64,000 nt of DNA from Dokdonia donghaensis DSW-1 (GCF_001653755.1 NZ_CP015125.1:990001-1054000), one strand, 5' to 3'; shown: positions 9,301 to 19,076, numbered from the stretch's first letter. The notes: generated by a model not told the origin, from the letters alone. Program-made: numbers and translations.

Positions 9301-9614
9301 TGCAACCACCTTACTACGCTGTAATCTTTACATCTACACAAACCAGTAGCACAAGAGGCTATAAACAAGCAGCAGATCTTATGGAGGAGCTGGCCGCGAC
9401 AATGCCAGGTTTTCTGGGAGTAGAGGGAGCTAGAAATGATAGCGACCACCTAGGGATTACGGTATCATACTGGCGCTCGCTAGAAGATATTGCAAGATGG
9501 AAAGCCCAGGCAGAGCATCAAGGTGCGCAACGTATGGGGAAGTCAGACTGGTACGATAACTATACGGTGAGAATATGCAAGGTGGAAAGAGCATATAGCT
9601 TTGATAAAAGTTAA
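9300..9614 (+). CDS. Antibiotic biosynthesis monooxygenase (ABM) domain protein
   Basis: 104 residues with the ferredoxin-like ABM pattern: YYAVIFTSTQ, then an AA-DLMEELAATMPGFLGVEGAR helix-strand unit and ITVSYWRSLEDIARWK. Close to the family's usual 100 residues. ABM proteins are small heme- or quinone-type monooxygenases or stress proteins; the reaction here is unknown. Starts one base inside the previous stop codon. Confidence 0.82.
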   Translation: MQPPYYAVIFTSTQTSSTRGYKQAADLMEELAATMPGFLGVEGARNDSDHLGITVSYWRSLEDIARWKAQAEHQGAQRMGKSDWYDNYTVRICKVERAYSFDKS

Positions 9615-9622
9615 ATATCTGC

Positions 9623-9662
9623 CAAATGTTAAATAGAAACATACGATGTTTTTTAACATTTG
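9623..9662. repeat. Long interrupted inverted repeat in the gap before the alpha-2-macroglobulin gene
   Basis: CAAATGTTAAA (9623-9633) pairs perfectly with TTTAACATTTG (9652-9662). Inside it AAACAT (9637-9642) pairs with ATGTTT (9646-9651), leaving a three-base bulge and a three-base loop. There is no T-run after it on either strand, so it is not a standard intrinsic terminator; it may be an RNA hairpin or a binding site. Confidence 0.6.
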
Positions 9663-9744
9663 CGTTGCAATTATAACCACACCTCCCAAGGTAATATTTC
9701 ACGTTTATAAATCATCAATGTGTTTAAAATCAGCTATTTTTAGC

Positions 9745-9774
9745 TTGTCTGAGAACACCCTTATTTTAGATTTA
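9745..9774 (+). promoter_or_regulatory. Candidate Bacteroidota promoter for the alpha-2-macroglobulin gene
   Basis: TTG at 9745-9747, 19-base spacer, then TAGATTTA at 9767-9774 (7 of 8 to TAnnTTTG), 57 bp before the ATG. Spacing fits the family consensus; not proven. Confidence 0.4.
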
Positions 9775-9830
9775 TTTTTAATGTCATACTCACATTGATC
9801 TAAAGTAAGCACCTAACACCATCATTCAAA

Positions 9831-12800
9831 ATGCCTAACTATCATCTCTCATCCTCCTATCTTAAAAAAACGATTATAACTAAGTATGCATACGTCCTGC
9901 TGGCTTTGCTTACCATAACTATTTCTTGTAAAGAGAAGAGCACACCTACAGACAACCTCTTTAAGTTTAAAGATTACATTTCTTACACCACAGAGGGGAG
10001 ACAGTCTGTTATGAACCCTATACGTGTGGAGCTTGCACAGCCACTCACGCAGTTTGAGGTAGACCAGGTGCTACCTAGTGATATCATTAAAATGCGTCCT
10101 AAAGTTTCTGGAGTGCTTAGTCTTCATAACAGTAGACTACTAGAGTTTATACCAGAAGAGCCTCTCAAACCAGACACGGCATACGAGGTTACTCTTATGC
10201 TTGATAAACTGTATGATGATCTTGACACAGGGAAGGAGCAATTTACTTTTGGCTTTAAGACCATTACCCCAGATTTTAAAGTAGCGATGGGCGCCTTACA
10301 ATCATATAGTAAGGATTATAATTATCTAGAAGGACAAATAGAAGCGAGTGATAATATCGCTTTCGCGAAAGCGCAACAACTCATAAACGCCTCTCAAAAT
10401 GGTAACGCACTAGCCGTAAAATGGTTTAATAAAGATGAGGTGTCTAGATTTCATTCGTTTAGAATAGATAGCATCTCCCGCACTAAGGCAGATTCACAAA
10501 TTATGGTTGCCTGGGATGGTAAAGCTATAGGAGCCAGAGACACAAATGGTAAGAACACCATACAAATACCGGGAAAAGATAATTTTAAAATCATAGGCAT
10601 ACATCAAGAGCGCGGCGCAAACGCCTCTGTGATTATAAATTTTTCTGACCCATTAAAGGATAACCAAAACTTTGCTGGACTCGTGACAATCGCGCGTGCA
10701 GGAAACCTTCGTTTTGAGGTAAAGGGAAATGTACTACAGGTATATCCAGAAAATAAGATAGTAGGTAATGCACTGGTTGAGGTTTTTCAAGGAATAAAAA
10801 GTATCGATGATTATAAGTTGAAACAACCCTTTAAAGAGACCGTAAGTTTTGAGCAAATAAAACCTGCCATACGGGCTATCACAAATGGAGTTATTCTTCC
10901 AAAATCTACGAGTACTCCTTACTATTTTGAGGCAGTAAATCTTACACACGTAGACGTGAGAGTGATTAAGATTTATGAAGATAATGTACTCGAGTTTTTA
11001 CAAGAGGGATCGCTTAATAATACGAGTAGTTATAACCTTAAAAAAGTAGGTAGGCGCATAGCAAAAAAGACGATTGAGATTGCACAACAAGGTGATCTTA
11101 ACACCGGCCAGTGGCAAGCTCACGGGGTAGATCTCTCAGCTATTTTTAAGGCAGATCCTGGAGCATTGTATAGAGTAGAGATAAGTTATAAACCTTCTTA
11201 TGCTATTTATGATTGTGATGATGCTGTTGCTAGTAGTGTAGAAGAAGATAGTTATGAGGACTATTATGAAGATGCATATACCGAGGCAGAAAGTCCAGAT
11301 GAAGATGCTAGAGAGGAGCAGTACTGGGATAACCGCATCTATAGATGGCGTAAGCAAGTGTACGACTGGAGACAAGAAGATAACCCTTGCCACCCTGCAT
11401 ACTATCAAGAGTCAAAATTTGTAAATAGTAATTTACTAGGGAGTAATCTAGGGGTGATTGTAAAAAAAGGAAAAGACAATTCCTACTTGTTTGCAACATC
11501 AGATATTGTGACTACTACGCCAGAGGCAAACACAAAAATCACATTATATAATTACCAAAAGCAACCTATTGCAACAGTCACTACAGATGCGACTGGAATA
11601 GCTCAAGTAACACCAGATGGTTACCCAGTATATGCTGTTGCAGTAAAAGATGGAAACTATGCTTACTTAAAACTGCAAGATGGGCATAGTCTCTCTATGA
11701 GTAAATTTGATATTGCGGGTAATCAACTTGAGAAAGGACTTAAAGGTTTTACCTACTTAGATAGAGGTGTGCATCGCCCTGGTGATACCATCCATCTCAC
11801 TTTTGCACTTAATGATAAGGCAAACCCGTTGCCAAACGATCATCCGGTAAAGCTGGAAGTGACAGATGCACGAGGTAAACTTATGTATAGAAAGGTAGCG
11901 TCTGGATCAAAAAGAGGATTTCAAAATGCAAACCAAGCGCTCAATAACTTTTACTATTTCCCGGTTACTACAGAGCAGGACGCTCCTACGGGTAACTATA
12001 ATGCTACCATCTCTGTGGGAGGTGCCACATTTAACAAAACGCTCAAAGTAGAAACCATAAAACCTAATCGCCTCAAAGTAGACCTTACTTTTAAAGATGA
12101 GATACTACAAGCAAGCGGAAATCTTATGGGAGCTGCTACTGTAAAATGGTTACACGGAGCGCCTGCCAGAAATTTGAAAATTAAAACAGACGTTACTATA
12201 CGCAAGTCAAGTAGCGGGTTTAGCCAGTTTCCTGGATATAATTTTTATGACCCAATTAGGGAGTTTGATGAGGTTAGTATGGATGTGCTAGACGGCACTC
12301 TGGATAATGAAGGCAACATAAAGATTAATAAAAAAATAGATTTGAGTAAGCGAGCACCGGGTATGCTCAAGGCAACGTTTGTTACAAAAGCCTATGAGGG
12401 AGGAGGTGACTTCTCTCTAGATGTGGTAAGTAAGGATGTCGCACCGTTTGATAACTTTGTAGGTTTGCGAGCTCCAAAAAGTCGTGCCTACGGCAGTTAT
12501 TACACAGATCAAAATATTGAGTTTGATCTGGCTACTACAAATGCTCAAGGCGCACCAGCTGCGGGCCGTAAGCTTCAAGTAAAAGTATTTAAAATGTCTT
12601 GGCGCTGGTGGTGGAACAGGAGTCGAGATAATTACTCTAGTTATGAAACAAGTACCGTACATACACCTGTACAAAACTTTACCGTCACGTCTGGTTCTAA
12701 CGGAAAAACAAGTTTTAACCTCAATATTCCGGAGAAGGAAAGCGGGCGTTATCTTATATGTGTTATAGACCCAGAAAGCGGTCACGCTACAGGCCGTATC

Positions 12801-15446
12801 GCATATTTCTATAGAAACTGGGGTGGTTTTCAAAGAGACTCAGAAAGTGCAAAGATGCTCGTGTTTTCGGCAGATAAAGATGAGTATAGTGTGGGAGATA
12901 ATGCCACCATTACGTTCCCATCTTCGGCGGGAGGTAGAGCGCTTGTGAGTATTGAAAATGGTACAAAAGTACTCGAGAGTTATTGGGTAGAAACCGAGCA
13001 AGGTAAAACCAATTTTTCCATACCTGTTACCTCCGCAATGGCGCCTAATGTGTATGTGAATATTTCGCTATTACAGCCTCACAAACAATCTGTAAACGAC
13101 CTTCCCATTAGGCTTTATGGTGTAATTCCTTTGATGGTAAAAGATAGGCAAACAGTGTTAGAGCCGGTAATCACTATGCCAGATGTATTAAAGCCAGAAG
13201 AGCCATATACTATCAAAATCACAGAAAAAAATAATAAACAGATGACCTATACTATCGCTGTGGTAGATGATGGCTTGCTGGATCTTACAAGATTTCAAAC
13301 ACCAAAAATTCATAAGCATTTTTATAGCAGAGAAGCACTAGGTGTGAAGTCGTTTGATATGTATGATTATGTGATAGGTGCATATTCTGGCAGTGTAGAT
13401 AATATTTATGCAATAGGAGGTGGTGATGCTGCGAGCGCTGCCAAAAATAGAAAGGCAGAACGCTTTAAACCTGTAGTTACTTATTTGGGCCCTTTCGCTT
13501 TAAGCGAAAACGAAACAAAGTCACACACGGTAACAATGCCTAACTATGTAGGCTCTGTGAGAGCAATGGTAATTGCTGGAGATGCTACAAAAAGTGCCTA
13601 TGGATCTGTAGAAAAGACAGTACCTGTGCGTAAACCGCTTATGGTTTTAGGTTCGCTTCCGCGAAAGTTATCTCCTGGAGAACACGTGACTTTACCAGTA
13701 ACAGTGTTTGCGATGGAAAACAACATCAAGCAGGCTAAGATTACCGTCAAAACATCTGAAGCTTTTAAAGCATCTGAAGGGAATGTAAAAACGGTAAATT
13801 TCACGCAAGTGGGAGAAAAAATAGTTCCTTTTGAGTTTGATGTGCAAGCTGCTACAGGAGTGCAAACTGTACAAATTATTGTAGAAGGTCACGGGGAGCG
13901 TGCAACCTATGATGTTGAGATAGACGTAGAAAACCCAAATCCTATTACTCAAAAAGTAACCGATTACGAACTAGACCCTAGCAGTAACCTTACTATTGAT
14001 TATGAGACGTTTGGTGTGGCAGGGACTAATGAAAGCGCTTTAGAGTTTTCGACATTACCCCCTATGGATTTTACTAAGCGTATGCAGTATTTAATACGTT
14101 ACCCACACGGCTGTGTAGAGCAAACTACCTCTGGAGTATTCCCGCAACTGTTTTTAGATGATGTTTTTGATCTTACGTATGAGCAAAAACGAGACGCGCA
14201 ACAGCATATTAAAGACGGTATTGCGAGGCTAGGCCGTTTCCAAAACACAGACGGAGGTCTAGGTTACTGGCAGGGAGAAACAGAAGCAGACCTGTGGGGA
14301 ACCACCTATGCTGGACACTTTATGATAGAAGCCCAGAAAAAGGGATATGCATTACCACTCACTTTTATGAATAACTGGTTACGTTTTCAGAAAAAGGAGG
14401 CTCGTGAGTGGAGATCTGGACAACAAAGTTATAATGCAACGCTAGTACAAGCATATCGCTTATACACGCTCGCACTTGCGGGACAACCCGACCTTGCAGC
14501 GATGAACCGTCTTCGTGAGAATACAAATTTAAGTAATGAAGCAACGTGGAGGCTTGCGGGAGCTTATGCACTAGCAGGTCAAGATAAAGTAGCTGGGCAA
14601 CTTGCTACTACGGCAAATATTGATTTTACTCCTAAAAAATATGACTACCATACCTATGGCTCGGTATATCGCAACAGGGCAATGGCGCTAGAAATGATGG
14701 TGCTTCTTAATGATAGCAAGCAAAAAGAGCTTGCTGTAAGTATAGCCAAAACGCTAGCTTCAGACAGGTGGTTAAGTACTCAAGAAACCAGTTATGCACT
14801 GCTAGCTATGGCAAAAATGGTTCTAAAGAACGGAGGTAAAGCAATGCAGTTCTCTTATGTAAAAGATGGAAAAGAGTATAGTGTAGATACACAACAAGCT
14901 ATCGCTCTACGTGATATAAAAACGCAAGACGGAACAAATAAAATCATTATAGAAAATGCTAAAAATAGTACCGTGTTTATACGTCTTGTGCAAAGTGGTA
15001 AGTTACCATTAGGCAAAGAGCTTGTAGATCAAAAAAATCTACAGGTTAAAACAACCTTTTATAACCTTGCAGGTGAAGTGATGTCTATCAATAATCTCCA
15101 GCAGGGAGAAGAGTTTACAGCAAAAATTACGGTGAGTAATACGAGCAGAGATTATGTAGATAATGTCGCGCTTACACAAATCTTCCCAAGCGGTTGGGAG
15201 ATAGTGAATACACGTTTTACAGATGCTCAGGGAGGTACAGCAGGAAGCGCTCGATATACAGATATAAGAGACGATCGTGTGCAGTTTTATTTTGATATGA
15301 GTAAGACCAGCACAAGAACATTTACGGTTCGTCTTAATGCAAGTTACTTAGGTGATTACTATTTACCAGGTACTCAGGTAGAGGCTATGTATGATGCGAC
15401 TTATTATGCCAGATCAAAAGGTACTTGGGTAAAAGTTAAGAACTAA
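9831..15446 (+). CDS. Alpha-2-macroglobulin family lipoprotein with thioester motif
   Basis: 1871 residues. The N-terminus ends in TITISC, a lipobox, so it is probably lipid-anchored. MG-type beta domains fill the first two thirds; a bait-like region and a thioester motif GCVEQ follow (about 14110-14124, residue ~1430), then an alpha-helical thioester domain (NTDGGLGYWQG). Bacterial alpha-2-macroglobulins trap proteases and protect the periplasm. The pbpC gene follows 5 bp later, the classical pairing, suggesting joint defence and repair of the cell wall. Residues about 462-520 form an unusual Asp/Glu/Tyr-rich then Trp/Arg-rich insert. Contains one perfect palindrome, one near-copy and one extended variant. 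Confidence 0.93.
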   Translation: MPNYHLSSSYLKKTIITKYAYVLLALLTITISCKEKSTPTDNLFKFKDYISYTTEGRQSVMNPIRVELAQPLTQFEVDQVLPSDIIKMRPKVSGVLSLHNSRLLEFIPEEPLKPDTAYEVTLMLDKLYDDLDTGKEQFTFGFKTITPDFKVAMGALQSYSKDYNYLEGQIEASDNIAFAKAQQLINASQNGNALAVKWFNKDEVSRFHSFRIDSISRTKADSQIMVAWDGKAIGARDTNGKNTIQIPGKDNFKIIGIHQERGANASVIINFSDPLKDNQNFAGLVTIARAGNLRFEVKGNVLQVYPENKIVGNALVEVFQGIKSIDDYKLKQPFKETVSFEQIKPAIRAITNGVILPKSTSTPYYFEAVNLTHVDVRVIKIYEDNVLEFLQEGSLNNTSSYNLKKVGRRIAKKTIEIAQQGDLNTGQWQAHGVDLSAIFKADPGALYRVEISYKPSYAIYDCDDAVASSVEEDSYEDYYEDAYTEAESPDEDAREEQYWDNRIYRWRKQVYDWRQEDNPCHPAYYQESKFVNSNLLGSNLGVIVKKGKDNSYLFATSDIVTTTPEANTKITLYNYQKQPIATVTTDATGIAQVTPDGYPVYAVAVKDGNYAYLKLQDGHSLSMSKFDIAGNQLEKGLKGFTYLDRGVHRPGDTIHLTFALNDKANPLPNDHPVKLEVTDARGKLMYRKVASGSKRGFQNANQALNNFYYFPVTTEQDAPTGNYNATISVGGATFNKTLKVETIKPNRLKVDLTFKDEILQASGNLMGAATVKWLHGAPARNLKIKTDVTIRKSSSGFSQFPGYNFYDPIREFDEVSMDVLDGTLDNEGNIKINKKIDLSKRAPGMLKATFVTKAYEGGGDFSLDVVSKDVAPFDNFVGLRAPKSRAYGSYYTDQNIEFDLATTNAQGAPAAGRKLQVKVFKMSWRWWWNRSRDNYSSYETSTVHTPVQNFTVTSGSNGKTSFNLNIPEKESGRYLICVIDPESGHATGRIAYFYRNWGGFQRDSESAKMLVFSADKDEYSVGDNATITFPSSAGGRALVSIENGTKVLESYWVETEQGKTNFSIPVTSAMAPNVYVNISLLQPHKQSVNDLPIRLYGVIPLMVKDRQTVLEPVITMPDVLKPEEPYTIKITEKNNKQMTYTIAVVDDGLLDLTRFQTPKIHKHFYSREALGVKSFDMYDYVIGAYSGSVDNIYAIGGGDAASAAKNRKAERFKPVVTYLGPFALSENETKSHTVTMPNYVGSVRAMVIAGDATKSAYGSVEKTVPVRKPLMVLGSLPRKLSPGEHVTLPVTVFAMENNIKQAKITVKTSEAFKASEGNVKTVNFTQVGEKIVPFEFDVQAATGVQTVQIIVEGHGERATYDVEIDVENPNPITQKVTDYELDPSSNLTIDYETFGVAGTNESALEFSTLPPMDFTKRMQYLIRYPHGCVEQTTSGVFPQLFLDDVFDLTYEQKRDAQQHIKDGIARLGRFQNTDGGLGYWQGETEADLWGTTYAGHFMIEAQKKGYALPLTFMNNWLRFQKKEAREWRSGQQSYNATLVQAYRLYTLALAGQPDLAAMNRLRENTNLSNEATWRLAGAYALAGQDKVAGQLATTANIDFTPKKYDYHTYGSVYRNRAMALEMMVLLNDSKQKELAVSIAKTLASDRWLSTQETSYALLAMAKMVLKNGGKAMQFSYVKDGKEYSVDTQQAIALRDIKTQDGTNKIIIENAKNSTVFIRLVQSGKLPLGKELVDQKNLQVKTTFYNLAGEVMSINNLQQGEEFTAKITVSNTSRDYVDNVALTQIFPSGWEIVNTRFTDAQGGTAGSARYTDIRDDRVQFYFDMSKTSTRTFTVRLNASYLGDYYLPGTQVEAMYDATYYARSKGTWVKVKN
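10359..10372. repeat. 14-bp palindrome, copy 6
   Basis: Perfect copy in the alpha-2-macroglobulin gene, read as IAFAKAQ. Confidence 0.95.
13493..13509. repeat. Extended variant palindrome TTTCGCTT-T-AAGCGAAA
   Basis: Eight-base arms around one central base, in the alpha-2-macroglobulin gene (read ALSEN). The same arms occur at 55434-55450. Confidence 0.8.
13655..13668. repeat. Near-copy of the 14-bp palindrome (two mismatches)
   Basis: GCTTCCGCGAAAGT, in the alpha-2-macroglobulin gene, read as SLPRKLS. Confidence 0.6.
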
Positions 15447-15451
15447 CAGCG

Positions 15452-17821
15452 ATGTATAGCCGCCTCCTACATATCATAAAGCGCCATAAAATCAAGCTTA
15501 TACTTGTGGTGTTATTTATGTTGTACTGGGTTTTTTCTATACCGCAGCAGGTTTTTAAAGATCCTCACGCTACCGTGGTTGAGAGTGCGAGTGGTGAGTT
15601 GCTGGGCGCCCGCATTGCTAGTGACGGGCAATGGCGTTTTCCGGCACTAGATAGTGTTCCTCATAAGTTTGAAAAGTGTATTCTGTTATTTGAAGATGAG
15701 TATTTTTATACCCATCCAGGATTTAATCCCGTGGCGATGGGAAAGGCAATATGGGGTAATATCACTACAGATAAGCGTCGTGGCGGAAGTACCATTACAC
15801 AACAAGTAATAAGACTTTCTAGAAAAGGAAAACAACGCTCCTATACAGAAAAAGTAGTCGAACTTATAAAAGCTACACGTCTCGAGGCAGGCTATTCAAA
15901 AGATGAAATTTTGGATATGTATGCTACCTATGCGCCCTTTGGCGGTAACGTAGTAGGGTTAGAAACTGCCGCTTGGAGATATTTTGGACTCCCAGCGTCA
16001 CAGTTAAGTTGGGGGCAAATGGCCGCACTGGCAGTGTTACCTAACAACCCTAGTATGGTGCGACCGGGTAAAAATGAGATTACGCTTTCGCGAAAGCGTA
16101 ACAATCTCCTTAAAAAACTTTGGGAAACAGGAGAAATAGACAAAACTACCTACGAGCTATCGTTGCTAGAAAAACTACCCGGAAAACCTTATCCATTACC
16201 ACAAATTGCGCCTCATCTAGTTGATAGAATTACTAAAGAATCTCGTGGAAAAAGAGTTCAAACCACGGTACAACTTCCTATACAGCGAGACCTTAATAGA
16301 CTTGCCAAAGAACATTACGGCCAGTTAAAGCAAAATGAAATTTACAACCTAGCGATAGTGGTTATGGACGTAAATACAAAAGAGGTTTTAGGCTATGTAG
16401 GAAACGCACCAACAGATACAGCACACCAGAAAGATGTAGATATTATCACAAAATACCGCAGCACAGGAAGCACGTTAAAGCCTTTGCTTTATGCGGGAAT
16501 GCTAGATGAGGGACTCATATTGCCACAAACATTAGTCCCAGATATACCTACAAGTATCAATACGTATAGACCACAAAATTTTGACAACGAGTATCAAGGC
16601 GTAGTACCGGCCGATATGGCTCTTGCAAAATCGCTCAATGTACCTGCAGTGCGATTATTACGTGAGTATGGGCTAGATAAGTTTTATAAAAATGTACAAG
16701 AGATGCATATGGGAGGTATAGATAAACCCGCCTCTCACTACGGACTTGCAATGATATTAGGAGGTGCAGAGAGCAGTCTTTTTGAGTTGACAAAAACCTA
16801 TGCAGGGATGGCAAACACCCTTAACACATTTAATAGGTCTAGTAGTGAGTACACTTTGGAGTCTTTTCGCGATTATCACTATGTCAAAAGAGATAATCTG
16901 GCTTCTGTAAAAAAGAGTGTCCCCTTGCAAAGTGAGCCCGAGGTATTTTCGGCGGGAGCGATTTATAAAACGCTTGAGACATTGCAAACTGTAAACAGAC
17001 CAAGCGGCGAAGAAAACTGGCAGTTTTATGAAGATGCCCAGCCGGTGGCTTGGAAAACAGGGACGAGTTTTGGTTTTAAAGATGCGTGGGCAGTAGGGGT
17101 TACGCCTCAATATGCAATAGGAGTGTGGGTAGGTAATGCAGATGGAGAAGGAAGACCAGGGATTACGGGAATACAAGCAGCAGCGCCACTGTTTTTTGAT
17201 GTGTTGCGTAGCTTGCCAGTAAATGGCTCTTGGTTTGACACTCCATACGATGCACTCGTGGAGACTACGGTTTGCACAAAAAGCGGAATGAAAGCGAGTC
17301 CATATTGTGTAGAAACACGTAAAGAGCAAATACCTCACGCTGGTGAGCACACGGCTTCGTGCTCATATCACAAGCAAATGTACCTCTCTGCAAATAAGGA
17401 ATATCTAGTAAACTCAGATTGTTATGAGCTTGATGAGATGACGGCTGTCACCTATTTTACGCTACCTGCTACAATGGAGTATTACTATGCAAACAAGCAT
17501 CCAGATTATAAAGAATTGCCACCATACCATCCAGATTGTAGCTTTTCTGGAGAGATGCCTATGGCGTTTATGTATCCTAAAAATAATGAGGGTGTTATAC
17601 TCCCCAAGGATTTTGATGCAGCTGTAAATGATGTCGTTTTTAAAGTCTCTCACCGTAATCCTGAGACTAAGATTTTCTGGTATCTAGATAATGAGTTTAT
17701 AGGAGCTACAGAAGATTTTCACGAGCTAGCTGTCACACCAGAGGTGGGAAATTATATACTCACCGTAGTAGATGCAGCAGGTAATGAAATCAAGAAAAAA
17801 ATTGAGGTTTCTAGGGGGTAA
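15452..17821 (+). CDS. pbpC: Penicillin-binding protein 1C (transglycosylase/transpeptidase)
   Basis: 789 residues. One N-terminal membrane anchor (about residues 13-30), then a GT51 transglycosylase domain with EDEYFYTHPGF and GGSTITQQ, a transpeptidase domain with STGSTLKP (SxxK), SLN and KTGTSFG, and a C-terminal domain with Cys pairs (CTKSGM, SPYC) typical of PbpC. It polymerises and may crosslink peptidoglycan in the periplasm. Directly downstream of alpha-2-macroglobulin, probably one operon. Palindrome copy 7 is in it. Confidence 0.95.
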   Translation: MYSRLLHIIKRHKIKLILVVLFMLYWVFSIPQQVFKDPHATVVESASGELLGARIASDGQWRFPALDSVPHKFEKCILLFEDEYFYTHPGFNPVAMGKAIWGNITTDKRRGGSTITQQVIRLSRKGKQRSYTEKVVELIKATRLEAGYSKDEILDMYATYAPFGGNVVGLETAAWRYFGLPASQLSWGQMAALAVLPNNPSMVRPGKNEITLSRKRNNLLKKLWETGEIDKTTYELSLLEKLPGKPYPLPQIAPHLVDRITKESRGKRVQTTVQLPIQRDLNRLAKEHYGQLKQNEIYNLAIVVMDVNTKEVLGYVGNAPTDTAHQKDVDIITKYRSTGSTLKPLLYAGMLDEGLILPQTLVPDIPTSINTYRPQNFDNEYQGVVPADMALAKSLNVPAVRLLREYGLDKFYKNVQEMHMGGIDKPASHYGLAMILGGAESSLFELTKTYAGMANTLNTFNRSSSEYTLESFRDYHYVKRDNLASVKKSVPLQSEPEVFSAGAIYKTLETLQTVNRPSGEENWQFYEDAQPVAWKTGTSFGFKDAWAVGVTPQYAIGVWVGNADGEGRPGITGIQAAAPLFFDVLRSLPVNGSWFDTPYDALVETTVCTKSGMKASPYCVETRKEQIPHAGEHTASCSYHKQMYLSANKEYLVNSDCYELDEMTAVTYFTLPATMEYYYANKHPDYKELPPYHPDCSFSGEMPMAFMYPKNNEGVILPKDFDAAVNDVVFKVSHRNPETKIFWYLDNEFIGATEDFHELAVTPEVGNYILTVVDAAGNEIKKKIEVSRG
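16084..16097. repeat. 14-bp palindrome, copy 7
   Basis: Perfect copy in pbpC with flanks extending it to the 20-mer TACGCTTTCGCGAAAGCGTA except for local differences; read as TLSRKRN. Confidence 0.95.
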
Positions 17822-17833
17822 GAAAAATAACTT

Positions 17834-18301
17834 TTACCAATTTTTAAAAGGATTCTCAGATAGCTGCGAGTTGTAATATTTGTTATCTCCAGTCACTTCG
17901 CTGCCTATCCATTCTGGTGTTGTAAAATTTTCCTCTTCAGCGTTGAGTTCTATTTCGGCGATGGTTAGTCCTTCGTTTTTTCCATAAAATTCGTCTATTT
18001 CCCAGGTGTGATTACCTACAGTATACTCGTAACGTGTCTTATCTATAACTCCAGGAAGACACATTGATAGTAACGTATGCGCCTTGTCTACTGCGATTTC
18101 TTCTTCTACTTCTACGCGCGTAGTACCGCTATCGTTTGATTTTCCTTTAATGGTAAGAAAGCCTTTCTCGCCTTTAATTCGCACTCTTACAGTTCGCTCA
18201 GGATCTGTGCTTAGATAACCTTGAGTAATACGAGTTGCCTTTTGAGCAACTTCTTTAAAAGCCGCTGAGGTTACTAGGAATTTTCGTTCTATTTCTAACA
18301 T
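17834..18301 (-). CDS. CYTH domain protein (triphosphate-binding tunnel phosphohydrolase)
   Basis: 155 residues, full length for a bacterial stand-alone CYTH domain. The signature EIERKFLV (ExExK) is at the N-terminus, followed by alternating charged strands (RVRIKGEKGFLTIKG, EVEEEI) that line the tunnel. Members hydrolyse tripolyphosphate or nucleoside/thiamine triphosphates or make cAMP; short bacterial ones are mostly tripolyphosphatases. Substrate not decidable here. Convergent with pbpC. Confidence 0.88.
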   Translation of the reverse strand: MLEIERKFLVTSAAFKEVAQKATRITQGYLSTDPERTVRVRIKGEKGFLTIKGKSNDSGTTRVEVEEEIAVDKAHTLLSMCLPGVIDKTRYEYTVGNHTWEIDEFYGKNEGLTIAEIELNAEEENFTTPEWIGSEVTGDNKYYNSQLSENPFKNW

Positions 18302-18324
18302 AATGTTGCTGTTATATCTAGCCT

Positions 18325-18702
18325 TTAGTTAATGCGCCACGGCGGGTTTTTGCGATTATCACCAGCGTAGTAAAGAATAATTTGATTTCCATCTGGATCC
18401 TTAAGTCTTGCCTCTCGCCACAACCACGACTGGTCTGTGGGCAATAGGTCAAAAGTAACATTCTCCCCTTGTAATCGTGCCACTTCTTGGTCTAAACGCT
18501 CTGTTTCAAAATATACCGTTACTCCAGCACCTGCAGGTAGCTCATCTACAAGATGCATAGAAAACGTAGCATCTCCCTCTGGGCACTCAAAGCGTGCATA
18601 ATGTGGCAAGGCTTTTACAATGAGACGCAATCCCAGTTGCTCATAAAAAGCAATGGAAGTTACAAGATCTAGTGACGGTACGGTTATTTGGTTGAGGTTC
18701 AT
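18325..18702 (-). CDS. VOC (glyoxalase/bleomycin resistance) family protein
   Basis: 125 residues: LNQITVPSLDLVTSIAFYEQLGL at the start and KDPDGNQIILYYAG near the end are the paired VOC strand motifs. Followed upstream by a related VOC gene with the same ITVPS-D-L opening, so the pair looks like an old duplication. Metal-dependent lyase, dioxygenase or resistance functions all occur in the family; the reaction here is unknown. Confidence 0.85.
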   Translation of the reverse strand: MNLNQITVPSLDLVTSIAFYEQLGLRLIVKALPHYARFECPEGDATFSMHLVDELPAGAGVTVYFETERLDQEVARLQGENVTFDLLPTDQSWLWREARLKDPDGNQIILYYAGDNRKNPPWRIN

Positions 18703-18707
18703 AGCGT

Positions 18708-19076
18708 TTATTTTTGCCAGGGAGTTACGGTCGTAGGTGTGTCCTTTTGGTAAAGCACCACATTATTCCCATCGGGATCTTGTAGTGTTAAGTCCTTGCC
18801 ACCCCAGTCTCTGTATATGGTGGGGATGAGTACGCTTTCGCGAAAGCGTAATTCAAACACCTCAATACCGTTTGTTTCAAAGTAAACGGTAACGGGTTGT
18901 TCTGGAAGCTTGGGATTATAATAAGCTGTAAAAATGACTTCGTGCTCCTTGTTTTCAAAATGTGCGTGGTGCTGAGGCTCGTGCTCAATAAGTTCCATAC
19001 CAATGCCTGTATAAAACGTAATCGCCGCTTTAAGGTCTTGGGAGGGAACGGTGATGTGGTTAAACGTGGTAGGCAC
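18708..19076 (-). CDS. VOC (glyoxalase/bleomycin resistance) family protein
   Basis: 122 residues starting at a GTG (19076). Opening FNHITVPSQDLKAAITFYTGIGMEL and closing LQDPDGNNVVLYQ are VOC motifs. The start lies 17 bp inside the end of the upstream NAD(P)-binding protein gene, so the two are coupled. Palindrome copy 8 encodes RFRESV in the middle, a stretch that has no counterpart in the neighbouring VOC paralogue. Confidence 0.85.
   Translation of the reverse strand: MPTTFNHITVPSQDLKAAITFYTGIGMELIEHEPQHHAHFENKEHEVIFTAYYNPKLPEQPVTVYFETNGIEVFELRFRESVLIPTIYRDWGGKDLTLQDPDGNNVVLYQKDTPTTVTPWQK
18834..18847. repeat. 14-bp palindrome, copy 8
   Basis: Perfect copy within the full 20-mer TACGCTTTCGCGAAAGCGTA, in the second VOC gene (RFRESV). 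Confidence 0.95.

Noticed and set aside
9457..9702. Minus-strand open frame at the end of the ABM gene
   Set aside because: Mostly antisense to the ABM gene and reaching into the hairpin; no motif and no start signal.
12417..12833. 138-codon open frame antisense to the alpha-2-macroglobulin gene
   Set aside because: Shadow of a well-supported 1871-residue gene, no motif.
16757..17350. 197-codon open frame antisense to pbpC
   Set aside because: Lies wholly inside the transpeptidase part of a clear gene, has no family resemblance and codon use like a shadow frame.
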